Position numbers and translations under genes: made by a program. Positions 7,242-16,227 of a DNA stretch of 64,000 bases are shown piece by piece; the stretch's first letter is position 1, and every line of letters begins with the position of its first letter. Below the pieces are notes generated by a model, which worked only from the letters and a program-made list of their open reading frames with translations, was not told where the DNA came from and searched no databases. This DNA comes from an uncultured Paenibacillus sp. (lineage in GTDB: Bacteria; Bacillota; Bacilli; Paenibacillales; Paenibacillaceae). The stretch spans positions 228,053 to 292,052 of the forward strand of contig CALAWP010000073.1 in the NCBI GenBank assembly GCA_937895345.1, in the 5' to 3' direction.

Positions 7242-9344
7242 ATGCCGATCCACTGGACTTGGAAAAAAATAATGAACGGAACATTAGCCGTCGCGTTGGT
7301 GGCGGGAGGCGGAACGGCGGTGGCGTTGACGTCCCCGGTATCCGTCAGCGCGCAGGAAGCGGTCAAAGCGACCTGGTTTACGGACGTGCAAGCCGGCTAC
7401 TGGGCGGAAAAGCATATCGCCAAGCTGGCGCTTCAAGGCATTATTACGGGTTATTACAATGCGGCAACGGAAACGTATACGTTTAAGCCGGGCAACAACG
7501 TTTCGCAGCAGGAGGCGGTGGTGATGGCGCTTCGGTTTGCGGGGCTGGACAAGCAGATCGACACGACGGCCATTATCGAATTCAATCAATCCTTTGTCGT
7601 TTACGAGTTTTACAAGCCTTATATCGATCTCGCGTTCAATATGGGGCTACTGGACCGGAATGAAGAGTATGCGCAGGCGTCCGCCGATGTGCAAGCCGAT
7701 CCCGCCGCGGAATGGGGCACGAAGCCGGCCAGCCGCGAATGGGTCACGAAGCTGATCGTCAGCGCCATCGAGAAGCGGGCCGTGGCGGAAATGCTGCAGC
7801 ACGAACCGTCGCAATTCCGCGATGGGGACAGCGTGGACGAGCGTTACAAAGGGTATGTCAATGCGGCCGTGCAGCTCGGACTCGTCAAAGGGATGACGCC
7901 GGAAACGTTCGAGCCGAAGTCGCCGGTCAACCGCGCCAGCCTGGCCGCCTTGTTCAGCCGGGCGCAGGCGCAATATCCGATCGAATACGAAGGCCAATCC
8001 AAAGGCGTCGTATCCAAATTAACGGCCGATTCGCTGACGCTTTACAGCGGCGGAACGGAAACGGCTTATCGCTTGACGGAAAATACGCTGTATTATCACT
8101 ACAATACGGAAACTCCGATCTCGAAGGATCAGCTGATCGCATACGGCGATGCGCTGGTCATTGCGGAAAACGGCGAAGCCAAATACGTGGAAGTGACGGG
8201 CGAGACGCAGCATACCGAATCCGTTACAGGCACGTTCGACCGTTATGATGCGGCCAGCAATATCTTATGGGTTTGGATTGATAACAAACCGGTTAACATC
8301 ACTTATAACTCCGATCTTGTGATAGAAGACGAAACCGGAAAAACGCTGGCTATTTCTGAAATTAAAAGGGACAGCAATATTTCTATTGTCCGTGATACTT
8401 TCCGCGAACAGCCGGTGGCATTGAAGATTGTTGCAACTTCTACTCCGACGGTGAGTTCTATTAGCGGTAATCTATTGGAGGTAAGCTCCAGTTTAATTAC
8501 AATTAACTCGAACGATACATTGGTAACCAAATATTTAGCTCCTGGGTATCAAGTATTTATTGAAGGACTGGCCAATCCAACCGTCAACGATTTGATTGCA
8601 GGTAGAAATGAACATGACATTGTGGAGTTATCTTTAAATGAATCTGATCAAGTTACGAATATCAAAGTGTTAAACCGGAAAGTGGAAATCGTCGCAGCAG
8701 CAAAGATTGTTGATTACGATGCTGATGAGCGGCTTATTGTTTTGAGAGATACTAATAATAAGGCCTACGCGCTTTCGTTTAGCGAGAAAACGACATTCGA
8801 TTATTTAGGAACAAAGCTAGATGAGAAATCAGCAATGGCTATGCTTAAAAATAATCAAAATGTCGTCATCCACTACACGCATGACCAGGCAGTATCCGTG
8901 AAATTTGTATTGAGTTATTCAGGTACATTAAACAGCATCGATACGAAGGAAAAAATGTTATATCTTCAAACTGATGAAGGTTACGCAATCAAGTTGCCAT
9001 ATGAGAATGCGATCATTTCGGACCAAAGCAAGCTGGGTACAGCGACGCATCTCGATTTGAAAACAGGCGACAAGCTGACGCTTCAAATGAAAATGGACAA
9101 GATCGAAGTGATGACGATCAGCGTTCACCGGACGATTCAATACGAAGTGGTATCGATCGATTCCGTCAACAAGAAGGTTCGTTTGAAAAACGCAACGACC
9201 AACGCATTTGACCTGTTTGCCGGAGACGTGGAAGTGTTAAAGGCGGACGGCTCCAAAGGATTTATTTCCTCCTTGGCGATCGGTTCCAAATTGAACGTCT
9301 CATATGTCGGCTACAAAGCGGTCAAGATGCAATCCGCAGAATAG
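7242..9344 (+). CDS. S-layer homology (SLH) domain protein, exported
   Basis: 700 aa. Signal peptide 1-39 (cleavage near VSVSAQEA). Three SLH domains follow: about 42-100 (FTDVQAGYWAEKHIAKLA), 112-185 (YIDLAFNMGLLD) and 193-250 (FRDGD...GYVNAAVQLGLV, NRASLAALFSR). SLH triplets bind pyruvylated secondary cell-wall polymer and tether the protein to the wall. Residues 255-700 are beta-rich and built from loosely repeated modules with the pattern G-V-x-x-L-x-x-D-x-L-x-L and a turn, with no enzyme motif. AAAAGGAG precedes the ATG. The coding sequence is compositionally mosaic: 7681-7740 has 44 G/C of 60, whereas 8461-8520 has 21 of 60. The likely role is S-layer-associated or surface structural protein. 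Confidence 0.9.
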   Translation: MPIHWTWKKIMNGTLAVALVAGGGTAVALTSPVSVSAQEAVKATWFTDVQAGYWAEKHIAKLALQGIITGYYNAATETYTFKPGNNVSQQEAVVMALRFAGLDKQIDTTAIIEFNQSFVVYEFYKPYIDLAFNMGLLDRNEEYAQASADVQADPAAEWGTKPASREWVTKLIVSAIEKRAVAEMLQHEPSQFRDGDSVDERYKGYVNAAVQLGLVKGMTPETFEPKSPVNRASLAALFSRAQAQYPIEYEGQSKGVVSKLTADSLTLYSGGTETAYRLTENTLYYHYNTETPISKDQLIAYGDALVIAENGEAKYVEVTGETQHTESVTGTFDRYDAASNILWVWIDNKPVNITYNSDLVIEDETGKTLAISEIKRDSNISIVRDTFREQPVALKIVATSTPTVSSISGNLLEVSSSLITINSNDTLVTKYLAPGYQVFIEGLANPTVNDLIAGRNEHDIVELSLNESDQVTNIKVLNRKVEIVAAAKIVDYDADERLIVLRDTNNKAYALSFSEKTTFDYLGTKLDEKSAMAMLKNNQNVVIHYTHDQAVSVKFVLSYSGTLNSIDTKEKMLYLQTDEGYAIKLPYENAIISDQSKLGTATHLDLKTGDKLTLQMKMDKIEVMTISVHRTIQYEVVSIDSVNKKVRLKNATTNAFDLFAGDVEVLKADGSKGFISSLAIGSKLNVSYVGYKAVKMQSAE

Positions 9345-9362
9345 CAGTTAGAACGTTTTGTG

Positions 9363-9390
9363 AAAAACTGCCCGCAAGGGCAGTTTTTTT
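9363..9390 (+). terminator. Rho-independent terminator of the SLH gene
   Basis: ACTGCCC-GCAA-GGGCAGT stem with flanking A/T pairs and seven T residues. Confidence 0.9.
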
Positions 9391-9471
9391 ATGGCCGCGC
9401 ACGCTTTTTCGGTTGCATGCCGTGACAAATTTCGCTACACTTTGAAGGATAGTGCTACTTGGAGGCTTACG

Positions 9472-10167
9472 ATGAATGCGAAGCAGAAAATGCGTCATAT
9501 ATTGGATGTAATAGCTGACATGTTTCCGGACGCCCAATGCGAGTTGAATCACAGCAATCCGTTCGAATTGACGATTGCGGTGCTGCTGTCGGCCCAATGC
9601 ACCGACGAGACCGTGAACAAGGTGACGGCCGGTCTGTTTCAAAAATATAAGACGCCCGAGCATTATTTGAGCGTTCCATTGGAAGAGCTGGAGCAGGACA
9701 TCAAGCGAATCGGTCTGTTTCGAAGCAAAGCGTCCAATATCCAAAAGCTGTGCCGCATTCTGATCGACAAATACGAAGGCGAAGTGCCCGCCAGCCATGA
9801 AGGATTGACGGAGCTGCCGGGCGTAGGCCGCAAAACGGCGAACGTCGTCATGTCCAATGCGTTCGGCGTCCCGGCCATTGCGGTCGATACGCATGTCGAG
9901 CGCGTGTCCAAGCGGCTCGGCGTCGCCAAACCGGATGATTCCGTCCTGGCCGTGGAACAGAAGCTGATGAAGCTTGTAACAAGGGATGAATGGACGATAA
10001 CGCATCACCGACTGATTTTTTTCGGCCGTTACCATTGCAAAGCGCAAAATCCGCAATGTCCCGTTTGTCCATTGCTCGACATGTGCAAAGAAGGAAAGCA
10101 ACGGATGAAAGGTTCGGTTAAGAAGAACACTGTTAACAAAAAAACGAAAATCGCAAATGAGGGATGA
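9472..10167 (+). CDS. nth: Endonuclease III (DNA glycosylase/AP lyase)
   Basis: 231 aa base-excision repair enzyme that removes oxidised pyrimidines. The helix-hairpin-helix is LPGVGRKTANVV, with catalytic Lys121 in it and the catalytic Asp139 in VDTHVER. The C-terminal iron-sulfur loop is complete: Cys189, Cys196, Cys199, Cys205 in the spacing C-X6-C-X2-C-X5-C. The ATG at 9472 follows TTGGAGG and gives the normal N-terminus; the frame is open for 27 codons before it without similarity to the family. The next gene starts 7 bases after the stop, suggesting one transcript with the small gene and dynA-like gene. Confidence 0.98.
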   Translation: MNAKQKMRHILDVIADMFPDAQCELNHSNPFELTIAVLLSAQCTDETVNKVTAGLFQKYKTPEHYLSVPLEELEQDIKRIGLFRSKASNIQKLCRILIDKYEGEVPASHEGLTELPGVGRKTANVVMSNAFGVPAIAVDTHVERVSKRLGVAKPDDSVLAVEQKLMKLVTRDEWTITHHRLIFFGRYHCKAQNPQCPVCPLLDMCKEGKQRMKGSVKKNTVNKKTKIANEG

Positions 10168-10173
10168 TGGATC

Positions 10174-10446
10174 ATGAAATGCATTTCCGTGTACACGAAT
10201 AATTTTGAGTTGTTTTCCGATATTTACGAGCAGGTGCTGGAAGCGCCGCCTCAGGAAAATGAGGATATTGTCATCGACGGGATTACCGTCAGCGGCTCCG
10301 GCCATGTGCCGGACCAATATATCGAACGGATGCGCACGAAGCCGGAAGTCGTCGTGATGAAGGAAAAGGCGCGCAACATTATGATTCTCCAGCACGGCAA
10401 CGTCTTCGAAATTTGCTTGCCGTCGGATGAAGAAGAAGCGGTGTAA
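10174..10446 (+). CDS. Small conserved-looking protein of unknown function
   Basis: 90 aa, acidic, no signal peptide, no transmembrane segment and no metal motif. It begins MKCISVYTNNFELFSDIYEQ and ends in an acidic EEEAV tail. The ribosome binding site GGGATGATGG sits just ahead of the ATG. It lies 6 bases after nth and 14 before the dynamin gene, so it is probably co-transcribed with both. I do not recognise the family; the tight placement and clean start argue for a real gene. Confidence 0.8.
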   Translation: MKCISVYTNNFELFSDIYEQVLEAPPQENEDIVIDGITVSGSGHVPDQYIERMRTKPEVVVMKEKARNIMILQHGNVFEICLPSDEEEAV

Positions 10447-10460
10447 GGAGCACGGGGAGA

Positions 10461-13400
10461 ATGACGAAACTGACTGTACAGAGCTTGGAGGGGGCGCTGC
10501 GCGATTGCGAAGCTTTGATGACCGCATCGGGCGACCATACCCGTGCGAAGCAAGTGCAGGAGCTCGGCGGTAAGCTGACCGAAGGTCGGCTTACCGTCGC
10601 TTTATGCGGACATTTTTCGGCGGGCAAGTCTACTTTGGTGAATAAGCTTTGCGGGGCAAAGCTGCTGCCGTCGAGCCCGATTCCGACCAGCGCCAACGTC
10701 GTATCGATTCGCGGCGGAGAAGCGGCCGTCGCGGAAGTCGTCATCGAAAAGGACGGGGCAACCGCCAGAGCGGAAGCGCCCATCGATCAACTGGAGCGGT
10801 ATTGCGTCGATGGAGAACGGTTCGTATCGGTTTCCATCGTCTATCCGAGCGAACTGCTCGGCAATCATACGGTGCTGCTGGATACGCCGGGCATCGATTC
10901 CACCGACGGCGCCCACCGGCTGGCGACCGAGTCCGCGCTTCATTTGGCAGATGTCGTCTTTTATGTGATGGACTACAACCATGTGCAATCCGAAATCAAT
11001 TTCACTTTTGCAAAGGAATTAAAGGATTGGGGCAAGCCGCTTTATTTTATCGTCAACCAAATCGACAAGCACCGCGAGAGGGAACTGCCGTTCCAAGCCT
11101 ATCGCCAAAGCGTGGAAGAAGCTTTCCGCGCGTGGGATCTGGAGCCGGCGGGCATCCTCTATTTGTCGTTGCGTCAGCCGGACCATCCGCATCACGAATG
11201 GGATGCGCTGCTGGAAACGATGAGCCGTTTGAAGGATCAGCGGACGGAACTGTGCGCTTACAGCGTAGATGCTTCGCTGCGGCATATTGCGGAGCAGCAT
11301 GTCAAATGGGCGGAGGCGCAAAACGAACCTGAACGGAACCGGCTGCTTCAGGCGGCCGGCGGAGAAGAGGAAGCCAGGCGCGCTGCGGAGGAGGCCAACC
11401 GGTTGGCGGCGCAAATTCGGGAGCTGGAGAGCGGCCGCGACCGCTTCGGTTCCGACTTGCGGGCCGAGCTGCAATCGCTGCTCGACAACGCCAACATTAC
11501 GCCTGCCGCCTTGCGCGATTTGGCCCATTCGTTTCTGGAAAGCCGCAAGCCCGGCTTCAAGGCCGGCCTGCTGTTCGCCTCGGCGAAGACCGCGGCCGAG
11601 CAGGAACGAAGATTGGAGGCGTTTCGGAGCGAGTTGAACGCCCTGATCGGCGCCGGCATCGAATGGCATGCGAAGAGCTTGCTGCGGCGAGCCGCCGACG
11701 GCATCGGCTTCGACGGGGAACGGCTGGAAGCCGAAATGGCGGAGGCGCTGAGCTGGCAGCCGGACGGCGATGATTTGCTGCGGCATATTAAGCCGGGCGC
11801 GGTGTTCGGCCCGGAATATACGATGACGTATTGCAAGGAAGTGTCCGCGGCCATTAAGGCGGAGTTCCGCCGCCGCGCCATGGAGCTGATCGAACGGTTG
11901 TCCGCATTCGCGTCGTCCGAAGGCGATACCGCGGCGCGGCAAGCGAAGGAGGAACTGGCCGGGCTGGAACGGCAGACAAGCGCCCTGCAAGCCGCCGCCG
12001 CGCTTGACCGGCAAACGGAAGCGCTGCGGAAGCGGCTGCGGTCGATGCTGCCGGATATGCCCGAGCCGCCGGTGCTGCCTGCCCCCCGCAGGAAGGAATC
12101 TCCGGCTGCGGAGCCGGAGCGGGCAGCGGAAGTGCGCTTTGGTGCTGCGGACGGCGGCCGACCGCAGCTTCAAAGCCGGCCGGAAGACGGTTCGCGCAAG
12201 ACCGGTGCCGGCCGCGGGCTGACGGCCGTAATCGGCCGGGACGGCGAGACGGCGTCCGCATTGATCCGTCAGCGTCAAGCGGCGGCACGCCTTGAGGCTG
12301 CCGCCGAGCGGCTGTCCGTCGAGCCTCTGCTCGCCGGCGCCGCCGCTTCGATGCGCGACAAGGCCGAAAGGCTGAAGGAAGGCAAATTTACGATCGCGTT
12401 GTTCGGCGCGTTCAGCGCCGGAAAATCTTCGCTGGCCAATGCGCTGATCGGGGAGCCGGTGCTGCCGGTGTCTCCAAATCCGACGACGGCCGCCATTAAC
12501 CGGCTGCTCGCTCCGGATGAACGGTACGGACACGGTACGGCGCGCATCGTCATGAAAAGCCGCGAAGCGATGATGGCCGATCTGCGCTATTCGCTTGCTT
12601 TGCTGGGTGACGACGCTTCGGAGGAGGCGCTGCCCGACGCGGCCGCCGTTATGGCGGCGGTCGACCGGCTGTCGCCTGGGGCGATCGGACCGGGCGGCCG
12701 GCCGCATTACAGCTTCCTGCGCGCGGCGCGCGCAGGGTGGGACAGCCAGGAGAAGCTGCTAGGAACCGTCTTTGCCGCCGAAGCGGCCGATTACGCGCGT
12801 TACGTCGCCGACGAATCGCGCTCCTGCTTCGTCAGCGAAATCGATTATCACTACAGCTGCCCCCTGACGGAAGAAGGCATCGTGCTCGTCGACACGCCGG
12901 GCGCCGATTCGATCAACGCACGGCATACGGGCGTCGCTTTCAATTATATTAAGAACGCGGACGCCGTCCTGTTCGTCACTTATTACAATCATGCCTTTTC
13001 CCAGGCGGACCGACAGTTTCTGGACCAGCTCGGCCGGGTCAAGGATCAATTCGAGCTTGACAAAATGTTTTTTATCGTCAACGCGGCGGATTTGGCGGCC
13101 GACGAGGAAGAACTGCAAGGCGTGCTTAAGCATGTGGAATCGAATTTGCTGCAGCACGGCATCCGGTTTCCGCGTCTCTTTCCCGTATCGAGCCTGCAGG
13201 CGCTCGACGGCAAAACGGACGGCGACGAAGAGCTGCTTGCCCTCTCCGGCATCGAAGCTTTCGAAGCGTCGTTCCTCGGCTTCGTCCAGCAGGATCTCGG
13301 AAGGCTGGCGGCAGAGGGCGCGGAACAGGAAATTCGGCGCGCCGTCGCCATGGTCGGCAATTGGCTGAAGAGCGCCGAAGGAGACGCCCAGTCGAGGGAA

Positions 13401-14147
13401 GAGGCGCTTCGCCGACTCGAAGGAGCGGAGGGACAGGCCAGGTCCGCCGCACGGGAGCTGCGCGATTGCGAGCCGGCGGCGGAGCTGGAGCAGGAAATTA
13501 GCGAGCTGATGTATTATATCGTTCAGCGTACGCAATACCGCTTCGGCGACTTTTACAACATCGCCTTTAATCCGGCTTCGCTGAACCGCGAAGCGGGCGA
13601 TTTGAAGCGCGCGCTGTGGACCTGCTGGCTTGAATTGCAGCGCATGATCTCGCTGGAGCTGTCGCAGGAGCTGCTGGCGACGTCTCTTCGAATCGAGCGA
13701 AGGCTGCACGAGCTGCTGCGGAAGCCGTACGACAGCTGCGGGGAACGGATGAGCGGCTTGCTGGAAGGCTACGGCGCTCTGCCATATGCTGCCGCTTCTC
13801 CGGCTGCGCCGCCCGAACCTCCGTCATGGAAGGAAGACGGCGTCGACGCGAAGCGGCTGTGGGCAAGCTTCAAAAACCCGCGCCAGTTTTTTGAAGGCGG
13901 CGGCAAGGCGGAGCTGCGCAAGGAGCTCGAAAGCGCGGTGACCGGATCCGTGCAAGGCTGGATGGACGCCGTAAAGTCCGAGTGGCGTGTCCATTACGTG
14001 AGGGCATGGAGAGAGGCGGCCGACGGCTGCGCTTCCGCATTGGAACGGGATATGGAGAGTTATTTGGAAGGCAAGCGGCTGTCGCTCCGGGACGACGCTT
14101 ATTTGGAGAAGCTGGCCCGATTGCATGCGGAGCTGAACGCGCTCTGA
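10461..14147 (+). CDS. Double-dynamin-domain membrane-remodelling GTPase (DynA/YpbR type)
   Basis: 1228 aa, close to B. subtilis DynA (YpbR), in which two dynamin-like proteins are fused head to tail. First GTPase: P-loop GHFSAGKST near residue 52, switch Thr in PIPTSANVV, DTPGIDST, NQIDK. Second GTPase: P-loop GAFSAGKSS near 650, PNPTTAAIN, DTPGADSI, and a weaker base-recognition site NAADL. Each is followed by long helical, Glu/Arg/Ala-rich stalk and paddle regions. DynA tethers and fuses membranes in trans and helps cells survive membrane-damaging phage and antibiotics. Both nucleotide sites look intact. It is the last gene of the nth unit, followed by a terminator. Confidence 0.93.
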   Translation: MTKLTVQSLEGALRDCEALMTASGDHTRAKQVQELGGKLTEGRLTVALCGHFSAGKSTLVNKLCGAKLLPSSPIPTSANVVSIRGGEAAVAEVVIEKDGATARAEAPIDQLERYCVDGERFVSVSIVYPSELLGNHTVLLDTPGIDSTDGAHRLATESALHLADVVFYVMDYNHVQSEINFTFAKELKDWGKPLYFIVNQIDKHRERELPFQAYRQSVEEAFRAWDLEPAGILYLSLRQPDHPHHEWDALLETMSRLKDQRTELCAYSVDASLRHIAEQHVKWAEAQNEPERNRLLQAAGGEEEARRAAEEANRLAAQIRELESGRDRFGSDLRAELQSLLDNANITPAALRDLAHSFLESRKPGFKAGLLFASAKTAAEQERRLEAFRSELNALIGAGIEWHAKSLLRRAADGIGFDGERLEAEMAEALSWQPDGDDLLRHIKPGAVFGPEYTMTYCKEVSAAIKAEFRRRAMELIERLSAFASSEGDTAARQAKEELAGLERQTSALQAAAALDRQTEALRKRLRSMLPDMPEPPVLPAPRRKESPAAEPERAAEVRFGAADGGRPQLQSRPEDGSRKTGAGRGLTAVIGRDGETASALIRQRQAAARLEAAAERLSVEPLLAGAAASMRDKAERLKEGKFTIALFGAFSAGKSSLANALIGEPVLPVSPNPTTAAINRLLAPDERYGHGTARIVMKSREAMMADLRYSLALLGDDASEEALPDAAAVMAAVDRLSPGAIGPGGRPHYSFLRAARAGWDSQEKLLGTVFAAEAADYARYVADESRSCFVSEIDYHYSCPLTEEGIVLVDTPGADSINARHTGVAFNYIKNADAVLFVTYYNHAFSQADRQFLDQLGRVKDQFELDKMFFIVNAADLAADEEELQGVLKHVESNLLQHGIRFPRLFPVSSLQALDGKTDGDEELLALSGIEAFEASFLGFVQQDLGRLAAEGAEQEIRRAVAMVGNWLKSAEGDAQSREEALRRLEGAEGQARSAARELRDCEPAAELEQEISELMYYIVQRTQYRFGDFYNIAFNPASLNREAGDLKRALWTCWLELQRMISLELSQELLATSLRIERRLHELLRKPYDSCGERMSGLLEGYGALPYAAASPAAPPEPPSWKEDGVDAKRLWASFKNPRQFFEGGGKAELRKELESAVTGSVQGWMDAVKSEWRVHYVRAWREAADGCASALERDMESYLEGKRLSLRDDAYLEKLARLHAELNAL

Positions 14148-14186
14148 CCGGACATTGGACAACGCACTTTTTCCTTTAATCTATAC

Positions 14187-14233
14187 AAAAAAGCTTTCGT
14201 CAAACTTGTTTCCTCTGACGAAAGCTTTTTTTC
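14187..14233 (+). terminator. Rho-independent terminator downstream of the dynamin gene
   Basis: AAAAGCTTTCGTCA (14189-14202) pairs with TGACGAAAGCTTTT (14216-14229), followed by further T residues. The symmetric A/T flanks could act in both directions. The remaining bases to 14445 show no other feature. Confidence 0.85.
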
Positions 14234-14445
14234 TGTTTTTGTGTGCATTCGTGCAAAAATGGAGCAATACACGCAAGTACATGCCGATTCGAGACGATTT
14301 AAGAGCAAAGAAGCGTTCCGTTTCCTCAATCGCCAATTTAAACGGATTCAACCAAATATTCGGAACTTTATCCGGTTTGCTCCGCCATACCGATGCTGAT
14401 AATATTCATTCATACTTATAAATCATATACAGGGAGATGGATTCG

Positions 14446-16227
14446 TTGGACGTACTGAGGCAATTGAAAGCCTTTTATTGGCCGGAGAGAAAGCTGCTTA
14501 TCGGCTCGATTTTGTTTCTGATGATCGCGACGGCAATCGGGCTCGTATACCCGAATTTGCTGGCGTTTCTCATCGACGACGTCATTAAAGGGCAGCGTTT
14601 CGATTTGGTGCCTGCACTGGCCTTGACGGTAGTGGGGGTCATTACGCTGAAGGCGCTGAATCAGTTTCTTCACGGCTTTTGCGGCGGCCGTCTCGGCAAC
14701 CGCGTGGCGTTCCGGATGCGGAACGCGCTGTACGACAAGCTGCAGCAATTATCCTTTCAATATTACGATAAAGCGAAGACGGGCGATCTGATGTCCAGGC
14801 TGACGGCCGATCTGGAAGCGATCCGCAACTTTATCGGCTTCGGCTTCGCGCAAATTTTGAACATGTTTTTGATGGTGCTGTTCGGAGGCGCGATGATGCT
14901 TTATTTCAACTGGCAATTGACGCTTCTGACACTCATTACGATGCCGGTTATGGCGTTTCTCGCACTCAAGTTCGAGCGGCGCATTCATCCCGCGTTCCGC
15001 GAGATGAGACAGGCGATGAGCAATTTGACGACGGCCGTGCAAGAAAACATTACGGGCGTGCGCACCGTCAAATCCTTCGCAAGGGAGCCGCACGAGGTGA
15101 CAAAGTTTTCGGTTCGCAGCGAAGCTTATCAGACGAATCAGGTCGGCGCGGCCAAAATATGGGCAAGATTTTTTCCCGTCATGGAGCTGACCGCCAACTT
15201 AAGCGCTGTCATTTTGCTGATCGCCGGCGGCATTCTGGTCATTAACGAACAGCTTCAGCTTGGGCAGTTCGTCGCGTTTTTCAGCTTGATCTGGTACATT
15301 ATCGGTCCGATGTGGGGACTTGGCTTCCATATCAACAACTATACGCAATTCAAGGCTTCGGGCGAGCGGGTGCTCGGGCTGCTGGCCGAGCATATTCATG
15401 TCCGCAACGAAAAGGATGCGGTCGTGCTTCGTTCCGAGGACGTCAAAGGCCATGTAAAGTTCGAAAATGTGACGTTCAGCTATCCGGACAAGTCGCCTGC
15501 GCTGACGGACGTAACGATCGACGCGCCTGCCGGCTCCGTCATCGGCTTGCTGGGCGCCACCGGGTCGGGCAAGTCGACGCTGATCCAGCTGCTGATGAGA
15601 GCTTACAACGTCAAGCAAGGAAGCATCAAGCTGGACGGCATCGACATTCGGCATCTCGACGTCTCCTCGCTGCGCAGGCAGATTGCGCCCGTCTTTCAGG
15701 AAACGTTCCTGTTCTCCGCTTCGATCCGGGACAATATCGCCTACGGCGTGCGCGACGTATCCCAAGCGGATATCGAGAGAGCGGCCAAGCTGGCCAAGGC
15801 ACACGACTTCATCATGGAGCTCCCGGAAGGCTACGACACTGTCGTCGGCGAACGGGGGATGGGGCTGTCGGGCGGCCAGAAGCAGCGGATCGCGATTGCG
15901 CGCGCATTGATCAAAAACCCGCGCATTCTCATTCTCGACGATGCGACCAGCGCGGTCGATATGGAAACCGAACACGAAATCCAGGCCGGCTTCAAGGAGC
16001 TGATGGCCGGAAGAACGACGTTTATTATCGCGCACCGCATTTCTTCGCTGCGTCATGCCGACGAAATCGTCGTGCTCGATCAGGGGCGCATCGTGCAGCG
16101 CGGCAAGCATGACGAGCTGATTAGGCAAGAGGGACCGTACCGCGATACGTATCGCATCCAATACGCCGATTACGACGAACAAGCGGCCGGATCGGAAGAA
16201 GACCGGAAAAGGAGCATCGTGCAATGA
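14446..16227 (+). CDS. ABC exporter half-transporter, degenerate-site subunit (YheI/BmrC-like)
   Basis: About 593 aa: six transmembrane helices (residues 1-320) and a C-terminal ATPase. Walker A GATGSGKS, signature LSGGQKQR, Walker B ILILDDATSAVD. The residue after the Walker B Asp is Asp rather than the catalytic Glu, as in BmrC, TM287 and other subunits whose own site does not hydrolyse ATP. Start: AGGGAG at 14431-14436 is too close to the ATG at 14437, so TTG 14446 (9 bases away) is preferred; the ATG is the alternative. It overlaps the next gene by ATGA. With it, it should form a heterodimeric drug or lipid exporter. Confidence 0.93.
   Translation: MDVLRQLKAFYWPERKLLIGSILFLMIATAIGLVYPNLLAFLIDDVIKGQRFDLVPALALTVVGVITLKALNQFLHGFCGGRLGNRVAFRMRNALYDKLQQLSFQYYDKAKTGDLMSRLTADLEAIRNFIGFGFAQILNMFLMVLFGGAMMLYFNWQLTLLTLITMPVMAFLALKFERRIHPAFREMRQAMSNLTTAVQENITGVRTVKSFAREPHEVTKFSVRSEAYQTNQVGAAKIWARFFPVMELTANLSAVILLIAGGILVINEQLQLGQFVAFFSLIWYIIGPMWGLGFHINNYTQFKASGERVLGLLAEHIHVRNEKDAVVLRSEDVKGHVKFENVTFSYPDKSPALTDVTIDAPAGSVIGLLGATGSGKSTLIQLLMRAYNVKQGSIKLDGIDIRHLDVSSLRRQIAPVFQETFLFSASIRDNIAYGVRDVSQADIERAAKLAKAHDFIMELPEGYDTVVGERGMGLSGGQKQRIAIARALIKNPRILILDDATSAVDMETEHEIQAGFKELMAGRTTFIIAHRISSLRHADEIVVLDQGRIVQRGKHDELIRQEGPYRDTYRIQYADYDEQAAGSEEDRKRSIVQ

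Noticed and set aside
11019..12707. A 562-codon minus-strand frame inside the dynamin gene
   Set aside because: Arg/Gln/Pro-rich shadow of the double dynamin, no start signal and no recognisable domain.
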